Positions 9,195-17,968 of a stretch of DNA of 52,095 bases are shown here, piece by piece (the first letter of the stretch is position 1; each line of letters starts with the position of its first letter). The stretch is from an uncultured Christensenella sp. (GTDB lineage Bacteria; Bacillota; Clostridia; Christensenellales; UBA1242). The translations under genes were made by a program, and so were the position numbers. Location of the stretch: the NCBI GenBank assembly GCA_949294455.1, contig CASFHD010000002.1, forward strand, positions 98,579 to 150,673, given 5' to 3'. The notes beneath the pieces were generated by a model. That model worked only from the letters and a program-made list of their open reading frames with translations. It had not been told where the DNA came from and did not search any database.

Positions 9195-9740
9195 ATGGAT
9201 TGTTCACTTTTTTTAGATAAAAACGGCAAAATAAATTATGCAGAATGTGATAGGTACCAAAGGGCAAAGGGCCTTTTATCAAAATGCAAAGAGTTTGTCG
9301 TTTTTTATTTGCATTATATTGAACTTGTAAAATGCTTTGATTATATGAATTCGTGTAATAATGGTTTTTTAGGTTGCGTTTCGGGCGATGAAGATGACGC
9401 ACAATTACAACTAGATGCTAATGTGATTTATGCTATTGAAAAATTAGAAAAATTAAAGCATAAAATTACTTCACGAATTGATAGAAAAATTACAGACAGA
9501 ACTGACGAATCTATATATTTTGATTGGTATAAAACTTATAAATTCATTTATTCAAAATTAAAAGAAAACGAATTAAATGAAATTCTTGAATTTATTGATT
9601 ATGCAGATATATATTTACAAGGTATGTTGCGTGGAGATGATAATTGCACAGAAAAAGTAAAAGATTACTTAAATACTGATTGGGCAAAAGAGTTTGACAA
9701 TTTTTTGTTGTTGAATAAAGAAGTTATTAGCCTTAAATAA
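9195..9740 (+). CDS. hypothetical protein, 181 aa
   Basis: I do not recognise this protein. It is soluble, helical and cysteine-containing (six Cys in the first 70 residues, including FLGCVSGDEDDAQ), with several aromatic-rich segments and no signal peptide or membrane span. It has its own good promoter at 9135 and a GAGG ribosome site. The next gene, at 9788, is also unknown, in the same direction and 47 bases away, and the two probably form one transcript ending at 10698. Confidence 0.75.
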   Translation: MDCSLFLDKNGKINYAECDRYQRAKGLLSKCKEFVVFYLHYIELVKCFDYMNSCNNGFLGCVSGDEDDAQLQLDANVIYAIEKLEKLKHKITSRIDRKITDRTDESIYFDWYKTYKFIYSKLKENELNEILEFIDYADIYLQGMLRGDDNCTEKVKDYLNTDWAKEFDNFLLLNKEVISLK

Positions 9741-9787
9741 TTGATTAATGATAAATGAAATAATAAAATAAAAATATGGGGTGATAT

Positions 9788-10699
9788 ATGGTAAGTGATG
9801 ATATACAAGGTTTAAATGTTGGACAAACTGCAGAATATTTAATTAATGTTGCAGATAAGGCAGTATTTGTGTCTTATGCTTTGGAGTATTTATTTAATTA
9901 TTTTAAATTAAATAATTTTGAAAAAATTGAGAACTTAAGTCAAGACCAATTAGAAAGTTTAAGAAAACAGCAAGAAAATATTTTAACAAATTTAAAAGAA
10001 AAGTTTGGAATAGAACAAAATGATTTAAATTTTGAAATGATGTCTGTATATAAGTTTTTACGCGAAATTAGAGGCAAAGTTATAAAATTTAATCAAGATG
10101 TTGATAGAATTCTTGATGAAAATAATAGAAATTTTGATTTTTATGAAACATTGCCATTAATTTCGTATTTAAAAACTTTTGTGGATTTAAAATTACAATT
10201 AGAATTGAGTTCTGGAAAAATAACTTGTACCCACACAAATGGAGAAAGTAATCCTAATGAAGTTAATGAAATTTTGTATAGTAATTTATTATCTGTGTTA
10301 AATATGTATGAATTCCCTACTCAAAATAATACAAATGAAAAATTGTATAACACTCTTGAAGATATTGGAAATTTAAGTGAATTTGCGAAAATGCTAACGC
10401 AATTAAAAGATAAATCTGATGAAAATAAAATATCAAAAAATTGGTTAAGCAAGTTAAAATTAAAGAAACATTTATCAAAAATAGCAAGATCTAAGGAAGA
10501 AGAACAAAGATATTTAAATTTTGTAAATAATAACTATTCTTCAAACGAGTTTATTCCAGATTTAGAAAAATATTTATCTTCAAAATTGATTTACGATACT
10601 TCTAATAATAGTTTTGATATGACTGAAAAAAATGTTTATAAGAGTTTTTTAAATACTTCTGCTAGAAGAATAGGTCAAAATATAAGCAATAATTATTGA
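9788..10699 (+). CDS. hypothetical protein, 303 aa
   Basis: Family not recognised. The protein is soluble and almost entirely alpha-helical, rich in Asn, Lys, Leu and Glu, with coiled-coil-like stretches near residues 45-75 and 95-120 and a basic patch (KLKLKKHLSKIARSK) near residue 220. The ATG follows GGGGTGATAT, a strong ribosome site. It shares a transcript with the 181-residue gene before it, and its stop codon overlaps the left arm of the terminator. Confidence 0.75.
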   Translation: MVSDDIQGLNVGQTAEYLINVADKAVFVSYALEYLFNYFKLNNFEKIENLSQDQLESLRKQQENILTNLKEKFGIEQNDLNFEMMSVYKFLREIRGKVIKFNQDVDRILDENNRNFDFYETLPLISYLKTFVDLKLQLELSSGKITCTHTNGESNPNEVNEILYSNLLSVLNMYEFPTQNNTNEKLYNTLEDIGNLSEFAKMLTQLKDKSDENKISKNWLSKLKLKKHLSKIARSKEEEQRYLNFVNNNYSSNEFIPDLEKYLSSKLIYDTSNNSFDMTEKNVYKSFLNTSARRIGQNISNNY

Positions 10700-10724
10700 T
10701 AATGGAACATCCATTATCTTTTTT
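10698..10724 (+). terminator. intrinsic terminator
   Basis: GATAATGG at 10698-10705 pairs with CCATTATC at 10711-10718 across a short loop, then a T-run. It begins inside the stop codon of the preceding gene. Confidence 0.88.
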
Positions 10725-11018
10725 ATTTTGTCAATTAAACAAATTTTTTAAAAATTCAATTTGAAAGGTATGAAATTAGTATAAATTATTTCTTATCTAA
10801 ATTGTTTTACTCTAGTTTTGATTTAACATCTAGTGAAAATCAAATAAAAATTTCAATTTATTAGTATTGTAATAATTTTATAAATATTATAAAACTTTTT
10901 TAACCAGTAAATCATTGATTTTAAATAAGTTGATTATTGGATTAAATATTCTTGTCTCATTTATTTATTTATGTTATAATCTCTTTTAGTAAAAAATTTA
11001 TGTAGAGGTTATTATAGT
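10725..11018 (+). promoter_or_regulatory. spacer with promoter for the PLD-like gene
   Basis: The spacer is AT-rich apart from a promoter: TTGTCT at 10952-10957, 17 bases, TATAAT at 10975-10980. The gene starts at 11019. Confidence 0.65.
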
Positions 11019-12287
11019 ATGATTTTTGGCTTCTTAACTATTTGTATCGTTAATTTGATATTTATTTTTATAACTTTTTATAAAGAACAAGAAAATTTAA
11101 AAAGGGCACTTGCTTGGGAGTGTATCGTAGGTGGGTTGCCTATTTTAGGTTTTTTTATATATTTAATATGTTCTAATTTTTTCGTAACAAATAAAATTAA
11201 TCTTGAAAAAATGTTTAAAGAAGCAGAAATATATAATAAGATTAATTCAATTGAACCTGATATTAATTCTAAAAATTATTCATTTAATAATAACATAATA
11301 CATTTTAATAGTTTTGAAGATTATTTTAATGATATTATAGATAAAATTTCTAAATGCAATACATATTGTTTGATAAATCTTAATGAATTGCCTGAACTTG
11401 ATTTTTTTTCTGAATTGTGCAACTTAATGATTGAAAAGAAAAAATCAGGTGTTGTAATAAAATTTAGTTATGAATATGCTAAATTTAAGCACAGAAAATT
11501 ATTAAAACAATTAGGAGAAAATAAAATAACTCCGGTAAAGTTTAGTAAAATTAAATCATTAACATCTAGGTTTAAAACAGACCGTGATAGCATAATAGTC
11601 GATGGAGTTATAGGTTTTATATCACCTATAAATGCTAAAAAAACGGATAATACAATTTACTTTGCTGTTGAAGGAAATATTTTAAACGATTTAGATTACA
11701 ATGCACACAGAGATTATTCTTTTGCTTCAAAAAAGTTTTTGCCATTAATAGACAGTCCTAAAAAAGTAGATAAAAGGTTAAAAGCGAAACTCGTTACAAG
11801 TTTTGCAACGACTAATTATGAATTTGAATTGATATCAAATTTTGCTCGTGCTAAAAAGAGAATTAGGATTTGTTCTGATGATTTTATAGTTTCAGATAGA
11901 ATAATGCAAACACTTATAACAGCCTTAAATTTAGATGTAAAAGTTGAAATTATGATATCAAAACAAGGCAATAAATTACATTTCTATGCTTCAAAATATT
12001 GTCTAAAAAAACTTTGTATGCACGGTGCAATATGCTATGTTTATGATGGCAAGATTAAGGGCAGTAGAATAGCCATTGATGATGAAGCAGTAGTTATCAC
12101 TTCTACAAAGTGTTATGATAAAGATATGGAATATAAAATCGTTGAAGCAGTTTTTGCATTTGATGATAACCTAAATGATTTATTTAATGAAAAATATGAA
12201 TTGGATAAAGAAAATAGTTATAAAATGTCAAAATTTAGAATAGGGCTTAAAGAGAATTTTGCAAGATTCGTTTTACCGCTTTTATAA
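11019..12287 (+). CDS. cardiolipin-synthase-like protein with degraded catalytic motifs
   Basis: The layout matches bacterial cardiolipin synthases of the phospholipase D superfamily: two N-terminal membrane spans (about residues 1-22 and 33-52), then two PLD-type half-domains, 422 residues in all. However, both HxKx4D motifs are lost. The first, around residue 190, reads DRDSIIVDGVIGFISPIN where active enzymes have HRK and GGIN. The second, near residue 345, reads GSRIAIDDEAVVITSTK where the family has HAK and GSTN. The fold is inferred from these aligned shells and from the ASKYCLKKLCMHGAICYVYDG segment. It is probably inactive as a transferase and could be a regulatory or structural paralogue. 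Confidence 0.72.
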   Translation: MIFGFLTICIVNLIFIFITFYKEQENLKRALAWECIVGGLPILGFFIYLICSNFFVTNKINLEKMFKEAEIYNKINSIEPDINSKNYSFNNNIIHFNSFEDYFNDIIDKISKCNTYCLINLNELPELDFFSELCNLMIEKKKSGVVIKFSYEYAKFKHRKLLKQLGENKITPVKFSKIKSLTSRFKTDRDSIIVDGVIGFISPINAKKTDNTIYFAVEGNILNDLDYNAHRDYSFASKKFLPLIDSPKKVDKRLKAKLVTSFATTNYEFELISNFARAKKRIRICSDDFIVSDRIMQTLITALNLDVKVEIMISKQGNKLHFYASKYCLKKLCMHGAICYVYDGKIKGSRIAIDDEAVVITSTKCYDKDMEYKIVEAVFAFDDNLNDLFNEKYELDKENSYKMSKFRIGLKENFARFVLPLL

Positions 12288-12394
12288 TTGCTATTTAAAT
12301 GTAATGTCTATTTTTACATAAAAGTTTTGATTTTATTAAATATTTCTTTAAAAATTATTAAATTTATTTATAAAAAGATAAACAAAGGAATTTT

Positions 12395-13243
12395 ATGAAA
12401 GGATTTTTTGGAGTAGCAGGTGTGCCTGTGAATTATAAAGGAAAAGAATTTGAATTTTTTAATTGGTTGAAAAGTTTAAACTTAAATGCTTTTGAAATTC
12501 AGTGTACTTATGGATTCAAAATATCTGATAAAAAAAAGGAGTATTTTAAGGCTTGGTCAGATGAAATAAAATTATCTATGCATGGGCCATATTTTATTAA
12601 TCTAGGAAGTTTAAATCAAGATGTTGCAATTCGTTCTAAAAACAATTTAATTTCAGGAATAGAACTTGCTAAACAGATAAACTGCACTAGAATTATTTTC
12701 CACCCAGGCGGCGGACATAACAATACTGAATTAGGTCGTAAAGAGGCTATTGATAGAATTATAAATTACATATTGGATATTGAAAAAACTGTTGATTTTG
12801 GAAATGTTTTACTTTATCCAGAAATAGGTGGTAAGACTGCAAATTTGGGGTCTATTGATGAAATTATAAAAATAGTAAACAACACGAATTGTTACCCTTG
12901 CATTGATATTGCTCACTTGCACGCCAGAGAAATAGGGTCATTGCAAACTATTGATGATATCAGACAAAATTTACAATATTTAAAAGACAATATCAGTGAA
13001 GAAAAATTTAAAAATATTCATTTTCACGCTTATACAATAAATTATAATGATAAAGGAGAAATAAAGCATTTATACCACGGCGACAATATGCCTGATGGAA
13101 GTGAAGGAAAACCTAATTTAGAAGATTTTTTAAAAGTTTTAAAAGAATTTGATATAACGCCTTGGGTAATATCAGAAGCTCACGATTCTCAAGAATTAGG
13201 TGCAATGTATATGCAAAAAACTTATGAAAAAATGTGTGATTAA
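12395..13243 (+). CDS. endonuclease IV-like (AP endonuclease family 2) TIM-barrel protein
   Basis: The family 2 AP endonucleases cut abasic sites using three zinc ions. The 282-residue length is typical. Metal-ligand segments appear in the expected order: SMHGPYFINLGS near residue 63, IIFHPGGGH near 105, LYPEIGGK near 145, CIDIAHLHAR near 175, NIHFHAY near 212, GDNMPDGSEGKPN near 233 and ISEAHDS near 265. The start ATG follows AAAGGAA. It overlaps the next gene at its 3' end. It is more divergent than canonical Nfo (HLHAR rather than HAFAAG-like), so the exact substrate is uncertain. Confidence 0.85.
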   Translation: MKGFFGVAGVPVNYKGKEFEFFNWLKSLNLNAFEIQCTYGFKISDKKKEYFKAWSDEIKLSMHGPYFINLGSLNQDVAIRSKNNLISGIELAKQINCTRIIFHPGGGHNNTELGRKEAIDRIINYILDIEKTVDFGNVLLYPEIGGKTANLGSIDEIIKIVNNTNCYPCIDIAHLHAREIGSLQTIDDIRQNLQYLKDNISEEKFKNIHFHAYTINYNDKGEIKHLYHGDNMPDGSEGKPNLEDFLKVLKEFDITPWVISEAHDSQELGAMYMQKTYEKMCD

Positions 13244-14066
13244 AATATTTAATGAATCGAATTTGATGGAAGCATTTAAAAAAAATCTTCCTTATTTTTC
13301 ATTGAATAATTTTATTGAAATATTAAAAAATAAAGATATTAAGGTAAATGGTACTAGAATCTCAAGTTTAGACTACAAAGTAAAAAAAGATGATGAAATA
13401 ACTTTATTTTATAGTGAAGATTTTGAAAATAAAATGAAATTATCTTGGTACAATGTCATTTATGAAGATGAATTTGTTTTAGTCGTTTTCAAGCGCGCAG
13501 GCATTGAAGTTGTAAGTGAAGTTGACAGAGATTTGGTTTCTATTTTGTCGGTCGAAAAGTCAGAAGTTTTTGCAGTTCACAGAATTGATAGAAATACTGA
13601 AGGTCTTGTTATTTTTGCTAAAAATTTACAAGCAAAAAATGAATTAGATTTCGCTTTTGCTCACAGATTGATTCATAAGTTTTATCTTCTTGAAGTAAAC
13701 GATAAAATTGATTTAACTTTTATAAAAGACAGAATTTATATCAAAAAACTTCCATTAAAAAGTAAAGTCCTTGTTTCAGATGTTTTGTCAACGGGTTATG
13801 AAAGTGCGATTACTAAATTTAGCGTGGTTAAATACAAAGAAAATTCAACTATTTTGCAAGCAGAATTAGTAACGGGAAAAACTCATCAAATTCGTGCACA
13901 CATTGCTTATTATGGTTATCCTATTATAGGCGATGGCAAATATGGTAAACAAACTGGAGATTGCCTCCATTTGACTTCTTATAAAATGTCATTTGATTTT
14001 AAATCTAAATCAATATTAAAGTATTTGAATGATTTCTGTTTTCAAGTTGAACCTACTTGGATATAG
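13224..14066 (+). CDS. RluA-family pseudouridine synthase
   Basis: This enzyme isomerises uridine in rRNA or tRNA. After an S4-like N-terminal segment (FIEILKNKDIKVNGTRI), the catalytic signature AVHRIDRNTEGLVIFAKN holds the nucleophilic Asp. Further on, LVTGKTHQIRAHIAYYGYPIIGDGKYG completes the RluA/C/D pattern. The start is uncertain: ATG at 13224 and GTG at 13236 both overlap the end of the endonuclease IV-like gene, implying coupled translation. At about 280 residues it is slightly shorter than E. coli RluD. I cannot assign the target uridine. Confidence 0.9.
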   Translation: MKKCVIKIFNESNLMEAFKKNLPYFSLNNFIEILKNKDIKVNGTRISSLDYKVKKDDEITLFYSEDFENKMKLSWYNVIYEDEFVLVVFKRAGIEVVSEVDRDLVSILSVEKSEVFAVHRIDRNTEGLVIFAKNLQAKNELDFAFAHRLIHKFYLLEVNDKIDLTFIKDRIYIKKLPLKSKVLVSDVLSTGYESAITKFSVVKYKENSTILQAELVTGKTHQIRAHIAYYGYPIIGDGKYGKQTGDCLHLTSYKMSFDFKSKSILKYLNDFCFQVEPTWI

Positions 14067-14389
14067 AATTTTATTTAATTGTACAATGAAAAATAATTTT
14101 ATAATTTTGATTGAGAAAATATTTGAGTTATATTTTATATAATTACTTTATTGTATCTTAATCATTTAGTTTATTTAAATATTTAAAATAGTCATTTATC
14201 ACAATCATTTTAATTGTTTAAAAATTAATATTTATTTTTATTGTTAATCATTTTGTTGTAATTATCTTTTAAACAATTTTATGATTATTTTATTTTTACA
14301 TATTACAAATGTTTTAATAAATTCTCAAAAAAAAATTAAAAATTAAATTTAAACACTTTTAATGCTTTGAATTCAAAAGGAGAAAATTT
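14067..14389. other. AT-rich spacer before queA
   Basis: About 320 bases, very AT-rich, without a reading frame, clear promoter or hairpin. The last bases give AAAAGGAG, the queA ribosome site. Confidence 0.55.
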
Positions 14390-15418
14390 ATGGATTATAC
14401 AAAGTTGTCAACCTACGATTACGATTTGCCAGAAGAATTAATAGCACAAACGCCTATTGAACCTAGAGACCATTCTAGACTTTTAGTATATGATAGAAGT
14501 ACAAAAAAGATTGAACACAAGCATTTTTATGATTTGCCAGACTACTTAAGACCAGGTGATGTTTTGGTTACAAACAACACAAGAGTGTTGCCCGCAAGAC
14601 TTTATGGTTATAAAAAAACGGGTGCTAAAATAGAAACTTTGCTTGTTAAAAGGCTTTCATTGACTAAATGGGAAGTGCTTTTAAAACCTGCAAAACGATT
14701 AAAATTGGGTGATGAGTTATATTATTCAGATGAGTTATCTACCGAATTAAAAGAAATTAAACCTGATGGTAACAGAATTTTAGAATTTAAGTATAATGGT
14801 GTGTTTGAAGATATTATTTCAAGAGTTGGAAGTATGCCACTTCCGCCATATATTCACGAAAAATTAAAAAATGCAGAAAGGTATCAAACTGTTTATTCAA
14901 AAGTTCAAGGAAGTAGTGCAGCACCTACTGCAGGCTTGCATTTTACTAATGAACTTTTAGAAAAAATTAAAAAAATGGGTGTAGAAATAGCGGAAGTTAC
15001 TTTAGATGTTGGTTTGGGAACATTCAGACCTTGCAAAGAAGAAGATATAACACATCACGAAATGCACAAAGAGACATATTCAATATCAAAAAACACTTGC
15101 GAAATTATAAACAAAGCAAAAAGTGAGAAAAGAAGAGTAATTTGTGTCGGTACTACCTCTGTTAGAACGGTTGAAAGCGTGGCTAACCTTAATTTACCTT
15201 TACAGGAGTGTCAAGGTGAAACAGGTATATTTATTTATCCGCCATACAAATTTAAAATTGCTGATTCGCTTATAACAAATTTCCATTTACCTAAAAGTAC
15301 ACTTTTAATGTTAGTTTCTGCTCTTGTAGGGGTTGACGAAATGAAAAGAATATACACTGAAGCAGTAAAAGAAAAATATAGATTTTTTTCATTTGGTGAT
15401 GCGATGATTATAATTTAA
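14390..15418 (+). CDS. queA: S-adenosylmethionine:tRNA ribosyltransferase-isomerase
   Basis: QueA transfers and isomerises the ribosyl group of SAM onto 7-aminomethyl-deazaguanine in tRNA, making epoxyqueuosine. The 342-residue product is full length. It shows the N-terminal YDLPEELIAQTPIEPRDHSRLLVYDR, TNNTRVLPARLYG, SSAAPTAGLHFT near residue 178, LDVGLGTFRPC and the C-terminal FHLPKSTLLMLVSAL. The ATG follows AAAAGGAG. It is monocistronic here, ending at a terminator 25 bases later. No other queuosine gene is in this window. Confidence 0.97.
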   Translation: MDYTKLSTYDYDLPEELIAQTPIEPRDHSRLLVYDRSTKKIEHKHFYDLPDYLRPGDVLVTNNTRVLPARLYGYKKTGAKIETLLVKRLSLTKWEVLLKPAKRLKLGDELYYSDELSTELKEIKPDGNRILEFKYNGVFEDIISRVGSMPLPPYIHEKLKNAERYQTVYSKVQGSSAAPTAGLHFTNELLEKIKKMGVEIAEVTLDVGLGTFRPCKEEDITHHEMHKETYSISKNTCEIINKAKSEKRRVICVGTTSVRTVESVANLNLPLQECQGETGIFIYPPYKFKIADSLITNFHLPKSTLLMLVSALVGVDEMKRIYTEAVKEKYRFFSFGDAMIII

Positions 15419-15442
15419 TAATTAACATATAAAAATTAAAAA

Positions 15443-15472
15443 AGAACTTGAATTTTTAAGTTCTATTTTTTA
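15443..15472 (+). terminator. queA terminator
   Basis: AGAACTT at 15443-15449 and AAGTTCT at 15458-15464 form a stem followed by T residues. Confidence 0.82.
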
Positions 15473-15709
15473 TAAATAATTTAAATCATTTATATTGTTT
15501 ATTACATTAATTATTTTAAAATTATCAGAATTAACATATTTTAAATATAAAGAATGTGTTGTATGTTTATTTTGTTTTGTTATATCATTTTGCATTTAAC
15601 AATTTTAATGTTTTTCAATAATAAATAAATATTTAAACATTATTTTAAATGTTATAATGTTGTGGGTATAATTTTAATTAATAAAAAAAAAGAGTTATTA
15701 GTCACTAAC
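15473..15709. other. AT-rich spacer before the inverted-repeat cassette
   Basis: No gene or clear signal is seen. Base composition changes abruptly after 15720, where GC-richer hairpins begin. Confidence 0.5.
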
Positions 15710-15736
15710 TTTTGAAACTAGCGGAATAAAAACAAA

Positions 15737-15769
15737 GAGAACACCAACAACAAGGTGTTTTCTTTTTTC
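15737..15769. terminator. bidirectional terminator at cassette left end
   Basis: A nine-pair stem, GAGAACACC at 15737 with GGTGTTTTC at 15754-15762, is followed by T-run on the plus strand and by a T-rich tail on the minus strand. It would end the minus-strand FtsZ-like transcript after a 3' region of about 330 nt. Confidence 0.75.
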
Positions 15770-15795
15770 TTCAATCTCTCTTAACCAGCAAAAAA

Positions 15796-16052
15796 AACGA
15801 ATACTTCTGCCGTTGTCATAGGTTGTCGTATGAATAATGCACTTTATAAATTATTAGACACTTGCCTAGACCTTGACAACAAAGAATATTCGTTTACACT
15901 AAAAAATAAGAGATGAAAACACAAAAGCGAAAGAGTGGTGTGTTATGCTCTGCCAACACCACTCTTTCGCAACAAAGTTTATTTATGGCGTGTGCTTGTT
16001 TGGTGGAGCGAAGCGACACCACTTGTATTAAAACAAGCACACGCAGTGGTGC
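15796..16052. ncRNA. array of three long hairpins downstream of the FtsZ-like gene
   Basis: Hairpin 1 (15796-15894) is one long interrupted helix with paired blocks AACGAATA/TATTCGTT, GTTGTCA/TGACAAC, TAGG/CCTA, TGTC/GACA and AATAAT/ATTATT in nested order. Hairpin 2 (15927-15970) is a perfect 15-pair stem with a 14-nt loop. Hairpin 3 (15988-16044) is a perfect 14-pair stem with an inner GGTG/CACC helix. CACCACT at 16017-16023 can instead pair with AGTGGTG at 16045-16051, giving an alternative fold. The strand is unknown: it could be the 3' part of the minus-strand mRNA, a separate RNA, or a cis-acting DNA site. No protein frame in it looks real. Confidence 0.6.
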
Positions 16053-16074
16053 CAATGTTAAAGATTCAGAAAAA

Positions 16075-16779
16075 TTATTTATTATTGACTATTTTAACAG
16101 CACTTTTATTAATATTGCCATTTTCATTACTTTGAATTAGTTTAAAAATATTATGTATTGACTCTTTTTTTGATGTTTGTGTATTAATTAAATCAACTAT
16201 ATTTGAAATACTTTCTTGTAATATTTCGCCTATTTCTTTAAATATTTTTAATATGGGTGTCTTAGAAAGATGACAATTTTTAACATAATTTTGAACAGAA
16301 ACCTCAAATAGCATATCAACACTATTTTGCAATTTGTATATGTTGTCTTCTGAATTTTTTTGTCTTATTTTTCCCTCAAATTGAGGTGGAGTTGTTACAA
16401 AGGCAATAGTAGGAATATTTAACTCTTTTGCTATCTCTGCAATAACTGGTGATGCTCCTGAGCCTGTTCCTCCACCAATACCTGCCACAATAATTACAAG
16501 GTTGCTGTCTTTCAACGCATTTGTTATTTCCTCTCTTTGCTCCTCTGCTGCCTTTCTTCCAAATTCAGGATGTGCAGCAGTGCCAATGCCTTTCGTTATT
16601 TTTTTCCCAATTTTTAGATATGCGTTTTTACATTCATACATAAAAGCCCAATCGGTGTTCATATCAAGGTACTCAACATTTGGAGTGTTTTTTTGGGCAA
16701 GGGATTCAACAATGCTTATTCCAAAATCGCCAATACCAACAACTTTAATTTTAAATTTGCAGTTGATGCTTTTATTCAT
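16075..16779 (-). CDS. FtsZ-like GTPase domain ending before the T7 loop
   Basis: The 234-residue protein starts at an ATG behind GGGAGG; a TTG five codons upstream is less likely. It aligns along the FtsZ GTP-binding domain: KIKVVGIGDFG near residue 12 (T1), AGIGGGTGSGASPVIAEIAKE at 99-119 (T4, the tubulin signature), FVTTPPQFEGKIRQKNSEDNIYKL near 127-150. Homology fades at SISNIVDLINTQ, just where FtsZ enters the T7 segment GLINxDFAD, whose Asp residues trigger GTP hydrolysis. The C-terminal domain and FtsZ tail are missing, against 350-390 residues in true FtsZ. It could bind GTP and cap or poison host FtsZ filaments; that role is an inference. It lies 11 bases after the GIY-YIG gene. Confidence 0.82.
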   Translation of the reverse strand: MNKSINCKFKIKVVGIGDFGISIVESLAQKNTPNVEYLDMNTDWAFMYECKNAYLKIGKKITKGIGTAAHPEFGRKAAEEQREEITNALKDSNLVIIVAGIGGGTGSGASPVIAEIAKELNIPTIAFVTTPPQFEGKIRQKNSEDNIYKLQNSVDMLFEVSVQNYVKNCHLSKTPILKIFKEIGEILQESISNIVDLINTQTSKKESIHNIFKLIQSNENGNINKSAVKIVNNK

Positions 16780-16790
16780 ATATCCTCCCG

Positions 16791-17576
16791 TCAATCTCTC
16801 AAATTTGCAAATGGTCTTTTATTATATCTTTCTTTGAACTCCTTTATCAAAGATTTTTCCATTTCTTTTGGGTTTTCGCATTTTAAATACCACACCTCCA
16901 AGTTTTCCCAATTTTTGATTTGACCGATTATACGTCCACCCCAGCCTGGAGCATTTTTATCATCTGCGTTCCAAAATTTAAAGTGTTCAATCATTCGTTT
17001 ACGAACGGGTTTTGTTACACTTCTACCAATATACAAAATATTTGTATCTTCAACCCAATGCTCTCGCAATGTTTCAATTGAAACAGTAGGGTCTTTATGT
17101 TTGCTATTAGGTCGCCATATTTTTAATTTGCTATGTTCTAAAAATTCAACTTTTCCAAAATTTTCTGGAAGTGTCACAAGATAAATGCCTGTATAATTTC
17201 CTCTGTTTTCAATTAGATTGCCGACTGTTCCACCATATTCAAAAACTCTTCTCAAAAATATATTTTTGTCATAATAGTCGTCTGCATAAAAAACATCTTT
17301 GCAACGATTCAATGCATAGCATGAAATAGTTTCTGCCAATCCTTTTAAAAATTCAACCATATCGCTACGCATAAACCTTTTTGTGGGATTAAAGAAGTTG
17401 ATATCAACAACTCCTTTTTCCAAGCATTCTTCACACAAACACCACTTTCCACGATAATGAGATTCATTATATGTAAAATCAAAGGTGTGTAAAAAGGGTT
17501 CGTTTAAAATCTTTCCACAGTTCTTACATTTCACTTGTGGCATTATAAGTGTTTCTGCTCTAAAATCATTTTCCAT
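16791..17576 (-). CDS. zinc-ribbon GIY-YIG domain protein
   Basis: The N-terminus carries CKNC (residues 17-20) and WCLCEEC (46-51), a likely zinc ribbon. The C-terminal half has a GIY-YIG nuclease-like pattern: TGIYLVTL near 129, ILYIGRS near 180, basic VRKRMIEHF near 191, NPKEMEKSLI with the candidate catalytic Glu near 240, and RPFANLR at 254-260. The gap between GIY and YIG is about 50 residues, longer than usual. Such domains occur in homing endonucleases, repair enzymes and mobile-element proteins. The ATG follows AAGGAAGG. It is the middle gene of the cassette operon, so a nuclease role in cassette movement or defence is plausible but unproven. Confidence 0.75.
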   Translation of the reverse strand: MENDFRAETLIMPQVKCKNCGKILNEPFLHTFDFTYNESHYRGKWCLCEECLEKGVVDINFFNPTKRFMRSDMVEFLKGLAETISCYALNRCKDVFYADDYYDKNIFLRRVFEYGGTVGNLIENRGNYTGIYLVTLPENFGKVEFLEHSKLKIWRPNSKHKDPTVSIETLREHWVEDTNILYIGRSVTKPVRKRMIEHFKFWNADDKNAPGWGGRIIGQIKNWENLEVWYLKCENPKEMEKSLIKEFKERYNKRPFANLRD

Positions 17577-17607
17577 AACAACCTTCCTTTATCTTTGAAT
17601 TTATGTT

Positions 17608-17856
17608 TTAATTTCTTAAATTTTTATGTGGATAAGATTTCATATAACATCCTTTTCCTTTAACAGTTATTATCTCACAGCCATATTCACGAAGATATTT
17701 AATATTGCGCGCAACTGTTTTCCTATCGCAAGATATTCCACAATATTGGCTTATTTGTTTTGCTATTGATGTTTGATGCAATAGGTAATTTTCTGAGCTT
17801 CCATATTTTAACGCATCATAAACATACAAAATTATTAGTTTTTTGTGCTTATTCAT
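17608..17856 (-). CDS. small winged helix-turn-helix protein
   Basis: The 82-residue product starts at the ATG at 17856, placed behind GAGGAG; upstream in-frame codons lack a ribosome site. The pattern QTSIAKQISQYCGISCDRKTVARNIKYLREYGCEI resembles the HTH of WYL/DeoR-type regulators, with a basic C-terminal wing (KGKGCYMKSYPHKNLRN). There is no effector domain. As the first gene of the cassette it may repress its own operon. A TATAAT at about 17876-17881 on the minus strand gives a likely -10, though the -35 is weak. Confidence 0.7.
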   Translation of the reverse strand: MNKHKKLIILYVYDALKYGSSENYLLHQTSIAKQISQYCGISCDRKTVARNIKYLREYGCEIITVKGKGCYMKSYPHKNLRN

Positions 17857-17940
17857 ATTTGCTCCTCTACTTATATTATAAAATAAAACATGGGACAAAA
17901 ACAAACCTTACATATACAATTTTTAAAAAAAATGAAAAAT

Positions 17941-17968
17941 AAAAAACCTAATCCATTTAAATTAGATT
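17941..17968 (-). terminator. minus-strand terminator
   Basis: On the minus strand, AATCTAAT, a loop and ATTAGGTT are followed by T residues. It sits just inside the right cassette repeat and ends transcription from the 18014-18433 gene. Confidence 0.65.

Noticed and set aside
15796..16052. Retron or CRISPR-like element
   Set aside because: No reverse transcriptase or cas gene is near, and the stems are unrelated in sequence apart from a short CACCACT similarity, with no regular repeat-spacer pattern.
15913..16140. Plus-strand frames over the hairpin array
   Set aside because: No ribosome site, and the apparent protein is only the translation of the inverted repeats.
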